Assembly: GCA_003650255.1 (NCBI GenBank)
Contig: QMOP01000038.1
Location: forward strand, 1-9,160
Reading direction: 5' to 3'
From: Caldisericota bacterium
Lineage (GTDB): Bacteria; CG03; B21-G15
Length of the DNA stretch: 9,160 bases
A program made the position numbers and the translations under genes. Of this stretch, positions 6,182 to 9,160 are shown piece after piece. The notes below the pieces were generated by a model. The model had not been told where the DNA came from, did not search any database, and was given only the letters and a program-made list of their open reading frames with translations. Positions within the stretch are counted from its first letter, which is position 1. Each line of letters starts with the position of its first letter.

Positions 6182-6472
6182 ATGAGAGCGATTAATGTAA
6201 AAATTGGAAAGGATAAATTTGTAAGAGCATATAGAGTTGATATACACGGAGTTCCACTTATACTTGTTATTGCTAAAAAAGGTTTTGCTGGTTGTGGATG
6301 GTTTGATACAGAGGTTGCTGAAAAATTTAAAATACCGTTTGTAAAGGTAAAGGGAGTTAAGACGATAGAAGAGTTTCTTTCAAGTAAGGTTAGTGAATTA
6401 ACTGAAGGAGCAAAATCTCTTGGTATAAAAAAAGGAATGAGAATTAAAAGGGCTCTTGAAAAATTAAGTTAA
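6182..6472 (+). CDS. DUF1805 (YunC-like) protein
   Basis: A 96-residue single-domain protein that I match by pattern to DUF1805, the family of B. subtilis YunC, whose function is not established. Marks: a central strand PLILVIAKKGFAGCGWFD (25-42; the family motif is KGyxxCGxxD), then VKGVKTIEEFLSSKVSEL (56-73) and AKSLGIKKGMRIKRAL (77-92), which line up with the GVRTIDQLL and DLGIKVGMSGREAL parts of YunC as I recall it. Cys38 in the GCG turn is the most likely functional residue. There is no signal peptide or membrane segment. It starts 26 bases after rny with no clear ribosome site, and an in-frame TGA at 6176 rules out a longer form. Its end overlaps the probable start of mfd. Cotranscription with rny and mfd is likely; a shared function cannot be deduced. 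Confidence 0.85.
   Translation: MRAINVKIGKDKFVRAYRVDIHGVPLILVIAKKGFAGCGWFDTEVAEKFKIPFVKVKGVKTIEEFLSSKVSELTEGAKSLGIKKGMRIKRALEKLS
6446..6452 (+). promoter_or_regulatory. Possible ribosome binding site for mfd
   Basis: AAAAGGG, inside the DUF1805 gene, lies 10 bases before an in-frame ATT at 6463. It is the only plausible Shine-Dalgarno near the expected mfd N-terminus. The spacing is on the long side, and the match may be chance in such purine-rich DNA. Confidence 0.35.
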
Positions 6473-9160
6473 AAGAAATTTTAGAAAAGAATCATATTGT
6501 CTTAAAGGATTCAGGAACAGGTCCTCTTTCTTTTTTAATAAAGGAACTTTCAAGTATTAAAAAAGATTCTTTGTGTATAATTGAAAGAGATGAGGAAGCC
6601 TTTAATCTTTATGAAAATTTAAAGTCATTAGGATTAAATCCACAAATATTTGATTCTTCATCAAGCGTTTCTGTTTTTAGGTTTATTTTTCAATTAGAAA
6701 AAAATAAACCTGGTTGTTATATCTTCCCAGAGTCATCAATTGAGATGCTTGTTCCCGGAGGAGATGAAATTGAGAAGAAAGTTTTCTTTATTAATAAAGG
6801 TAGAAAGTATGAAGAGATAGTTAGTTTTCTTGAAAATTCCAACTACATGAGGGTTGATTACATAATGAATGAGGGTGAGTATGCTTTAAGGGGAGAGGTG
6901 ATTGATATATATTCATCTTTTCCATTCAGAGTTTATTTTGATGGAGACAAAATCTCAAAAATAAAGATTATTGATGTGGATTCTCAGAGGAGTGTTAAGG
7001 AAGTGGAGAGATTTGAAATATTTCCACTTGATGTAAAAGGAGAAAAGAGTTTAGGTTCATACATAAGAGGGGGAGTTATTACAAGAGAGAAAAAGTTTCT
7101 TAAAAACCCTTCTTTTTCAATTTTAATAGATAACAAAAACTATGAACTTGACCTTAATGTAATTCTTCTTCCAAGCTTCAAAGGAAATATTGATTTAATG
7201 TTTAAAGAGATTAATCCTTATATTGATTCAGGATATAAGGTCCATGTTTTTTCAGATGAAAGAAATGTAGAAGCTATAAGAGAGATACTTGAAAGAAAAG
7301 ATATAAGGAGTATGTTTTTTGAATATAGAACAGGATTTTTTAGTTCAAGCTTCATAAGCAATCTATTTAAAATTGTTGTTATAAATGAAAGGGATATTCT
7401 TGGTTTTTCTCTTCCTTACAAGAGAAAAAGAAAGGTTTCATATTCAAGTTTTAAAGAGGTTGAATTTAAAGATGGAGATTATGTTGTTCATGAAGAGTAT
7501 GGAATAGGTATTTATAGAGGAATTAAAAGACTTGAGGAATTTAACAGTGACTACTTTGTTATTGAATATGCGAAGGGAGATAAACTTTATGTTCCTGTTG
7601 AGGATTTAAAGTATGTTAAAAAGTATGTTTCATTTTCTGATTCTCCTCCAGAAATTTATCCTCTTGAAGGAAATGCATGGCTTAAAGTAAAAGAAAGAGC
7701 ATTTAAGAAGATAGAAGAGTTTGCAATAGATGTTTTAAGGAGAGAAGCAGAAAGGAAAACTATTGATGGAATATCTTTTAAAGAGACAGAGGAGGAGAAG
7801 GTGTTTTTTCTTGAATTTCCATATGAGGAAACAGAAGATCAGAAAAAGGCAATTGAGGAAATATTAAAACTTATGGAGAATCTGAAACCAATGGAGCATC
7901 TTGTATCAGGTGATGCTGGATTTGGAAAGACAGAGGTTGCTATGAGAGCGGTTTTTAGATGTGTTTTTAATGGGTATCAGGCAGTTATTGTTGCACCAAC
8001 AGTAGTTCTTGTTGAACAGCATCTGATAAATTTTAAAACAAGATTTAAAAATTTTCCAGTTATAATTGAAGGTCTTTCAAGAATGACACCAAAAAGAAAA
8101 AAAGAGGAAATTTTAAAAGATGTTGCTAATGGGAAAATTGATATTCTTATAGGAACACACAGGGTTCTTTCAGAGGATATTTATTTTAAAAATCTGGGAC
8201 TTCTTGTTATTGATGAGGAACACAGATTTGGGCTTGAAATAAAGGAGAGATTAAAATCAAGATACCCATTTATAGATGTTCTATATCTTTCAGCAACTCC
8301 AATTCCAAGGACTCTTGCTCTCTGTTTACATGGAATAAAAACATTTTCACTTATAAACACTCCACCACCAGGAAGAAAACCTGTAAAGATTATTGTTGAA
8401 AAGTTCTCAAAAGATATTGCAAAAGGGTTAATTTTGCAGGAAATGAGAAGAGGAGGACAGGTTTTTTATGTTCACAATAGAATTGATACAATAGATGAGA
8501 AGATGAAAGAACTTCGTTTACTATTTCCCGATTTAAGAATTGAAAAAGTTCATGGAAGGATGAAGGCAAAGTCAATTGAAAGAATTATGCAGGAATTTTA
8601 TCAGGGTAAAATTGATGTTCTTGTTTCAACAACAATAATTGAGAGTGGACTTGATATTCCAAATGTTAACACAATTATTGTTGAAAATGCTCATGAACTT
8701 GGAATTGCTGATATTTATCAACTTAAAGGAAGGGTTGGAAGAAGTGATAGAGTTGCATATGCCTGTTTCTTTTATCCTGATGAGAAGAGATTGAGCAGAA
8801 AATCAATTGGAAGGCTTGAGGCAGTTATGAATTATTCTGAGTTAGGTTCTTCATTTTCTCTTGCTATGAGAGACCTTGAAATAAGAGGAGCAGGAACGCT
8901 TTTGACAAAAAAACAGCATGGAGTTGTAAAAAGTATTGGGATAAATCTTTATTTAAAACTTTTTGATGAAATTATTAAGAAACTTAAAAATGAGAAAATA
9001 AAAAGGGAAGTCAGGGTTTATGGATTTAAAAACTATTTTATCCCAGAGGATTATATTCCTGATATTGAAGAAAGATTTTCTTATTACAGAAGAATTTCAG
9101 AAGCATCAACAATTGAAGAACTTTTAAATATTAAAGAAGAAATGGAGGATAGATTTGGAA
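6463..9160 (+). CDS. mfd: Transcription-repair coupling factor Mfd, 3' end missing
   Basis: Mfd is a cytoplasmic DNA translocase that removes RNA polymerase stalled at lesions and recruits UvrA. The frame is open from 6460 to the right edge (about 899 codons). Order, numbering from 6463: UvrB-like module (about 12-180, with YMRVDYIMNEGEYALRGEV and DVDSQRS), the RNA-polymerase-interacting domain (about 332-400, GDYVVHEEYGIGIYRGI...KLYVPVEDL), then the translocase: FPYEETEDQKKAI, Walker A GDAGFGKTE (483-491), GTHRVL, DEEH (584-587), SATPIPRTL (610-618), TTIIESGLDIPN and QLKGRVGRSDR (753-763), followed by DLEIRGAGTLL. Walker A falls about 145 residues earlier than in E. coli, mostly through a shorter stretch between the UvrB-like module and the polymerase-binding domain. 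The start is unclear: no ATG, GTG or TTG precedes the first beta strand. ATT at 6463 or 6478 is possible; TTG at 6571 would cut into the fold. The C-terminal autoinhibitory domain lies beyond the window. Confidence 0.95.
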   Translation, partial: MKLKEILEKNHIVLKDSGTGPLSFLIKELSSIKKDSLCIIERDEEAFNLYENLKSLGLNPQIFDSSSSVSVFRFIFQLEKNKPGCYIFPESSIEMLVPGGDEIEKKVFFINKGRKYEEIVSFLENSNYMRVDYIMNEGEYALRGEVIDIYSSFPFRVYFDGDKISKIKIIDVDSQRSVKEVERFEIFPLDVKGEKSLGSYIRGGVITREKKFLKNPSFSILIDNKNYELDLNVILLPSFKGNIDLMFKEINPYIDSGYKVHVFSDERNVEAIREILERKDIRSMFFEYRTGFFSSSFISNLFKIVVINERDILGFSLPYKRKRKVSYSSFKEVEFKDGDYVVHEEYGIGIYRGIKRLEEFNSDYFVIEYAKGDKLYVPVEDLKYVKKYVSFSDSPPEIYPLEGNAWLKVKERAFKKIEEFAIDVLRREAERKTIDGISFKETEEEKVFFLEFPYEETEDQKKAIEEILKLMENLKPMEHLVSGDAGFGKTEVAMRAVFRCVFNGYQAVIVAPTVVLVEQHLINFKTRFKNFPVIIEGLSRMTPKRKKEEILKDVANGKIDILIGTHRVLSEDIYFKNLGLLVIDEEHRFGLEIKERLKSRYPFIDVLYLSATPIPRTLALCLHGIKTFSLINTPPPGRKPVKIIVEKFSKDIAKGLILQEMRRGGQVFYVHNRIDTIDEKMKELRLLFPDLRIEKVHGRMKAKSIERIMQEFYQGKIDVLVSTTIIESGLDIPNVNTIIVENAHELGIADIYQLKGRVGRSDRVAYACFFYPDEKRLSRKSIGRLEAVMNYSELGSSFSLAMRDLEIRGAGTLLTKKQHGVVKSIGINLYLKLFDEIIKKLKNEKIKREVRVYGFKNYFIPEDYIPDIEERFSYYRRISEASTIEELLNIKEEMEDRFG

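Noticed and set aside
4864..6247. Several reverse-strand open frames opposite rny
   Set aside because: They lie fully or almost fully opposite RNase Y, are His/Gln/Leu-rich or low complexity, and overlap each other. RNase Y itself is secure in the forward strand.
8390..8575. Reverse-strand open frame inside mfd
   Set aside because: It lies opposite the conserved Mfd translocase core and has no motif of its own.

Overview
The window is 9.2 kb of AT-rich bacterial DNA, roughly one third G+C by eye. It is gene-dense and every gene reads rightward. Coding strands are purine-rich, arginine is almost always AGA/AGG, and several genes have strong Shine-Dalgarno sites (AAGGAG, AAAGGAGG). A bacterial PheRS beta subunit, ZapA, RNase Y, Mfd and a 6S RNA show that it is a bacterium. 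The purine-rich, AGR-rich style is common in thermophiles, but I cannot name a phylum. I see no mobile element, phage, CRISPR array, tRNA or rRNA.

Layout. Bases 1-2145 hold pheT, which has lost its 5' end to the window edge. One base later comes a small coiled-coil gene (2147-2407), placed like a ZapB-type partner. It shares one base with zapA (2407-2691). The 186-base gap that follows is filled by a structured RNA (2691-2849) that folds as a 6S RNA (SsrS): a long closing stem, a large central bubble, an apical hairpin and a terminal U-run. Next come rarA (TTG start, 2878-4152), fau (4076-4648, overlapping rarA by 77 bases), rny for RNase Y (4659-6155), a DUF1805/YunC-like gene (6182-6472) and mfd (about 6463 to the right edge, 3' end missing).

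How the parts fit. The order zapA - 6S RNA - rarA - fau resembles the E. coli zapA - ssrS - fau (ygfA) locus, so synteny supports the RNA call. The cluster is housekeeping in character: translation (PheRS), Z-ring assembly (ZapA and the coiled-coil protein), RNA polymerase control (6S RNA), replication-fork maintenance (RarA), folate salvage (Fau), mRNA turnover (RNase Y) and transcription-coupled repair (Mfd). Tight spacing suggests one or two operons split, perhaps only partly, at the 6S RNA 3' end.

Main points of interest. (1) The 6S-like RNA has a fully traceable secondary structure and starts inside the zapA stop codon. (2) A perfect 12-bp inverted repeat lies in the last part of zapA, 35 bases upstream of the RNA. 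(3) mfd has no ATG, GTG or TTG start able to encode its complete N-terminus. (4) Mfd is short between its UvrB-like module and its RNA-polymerase-binding domain. I found no clear novel defence or mobile system.
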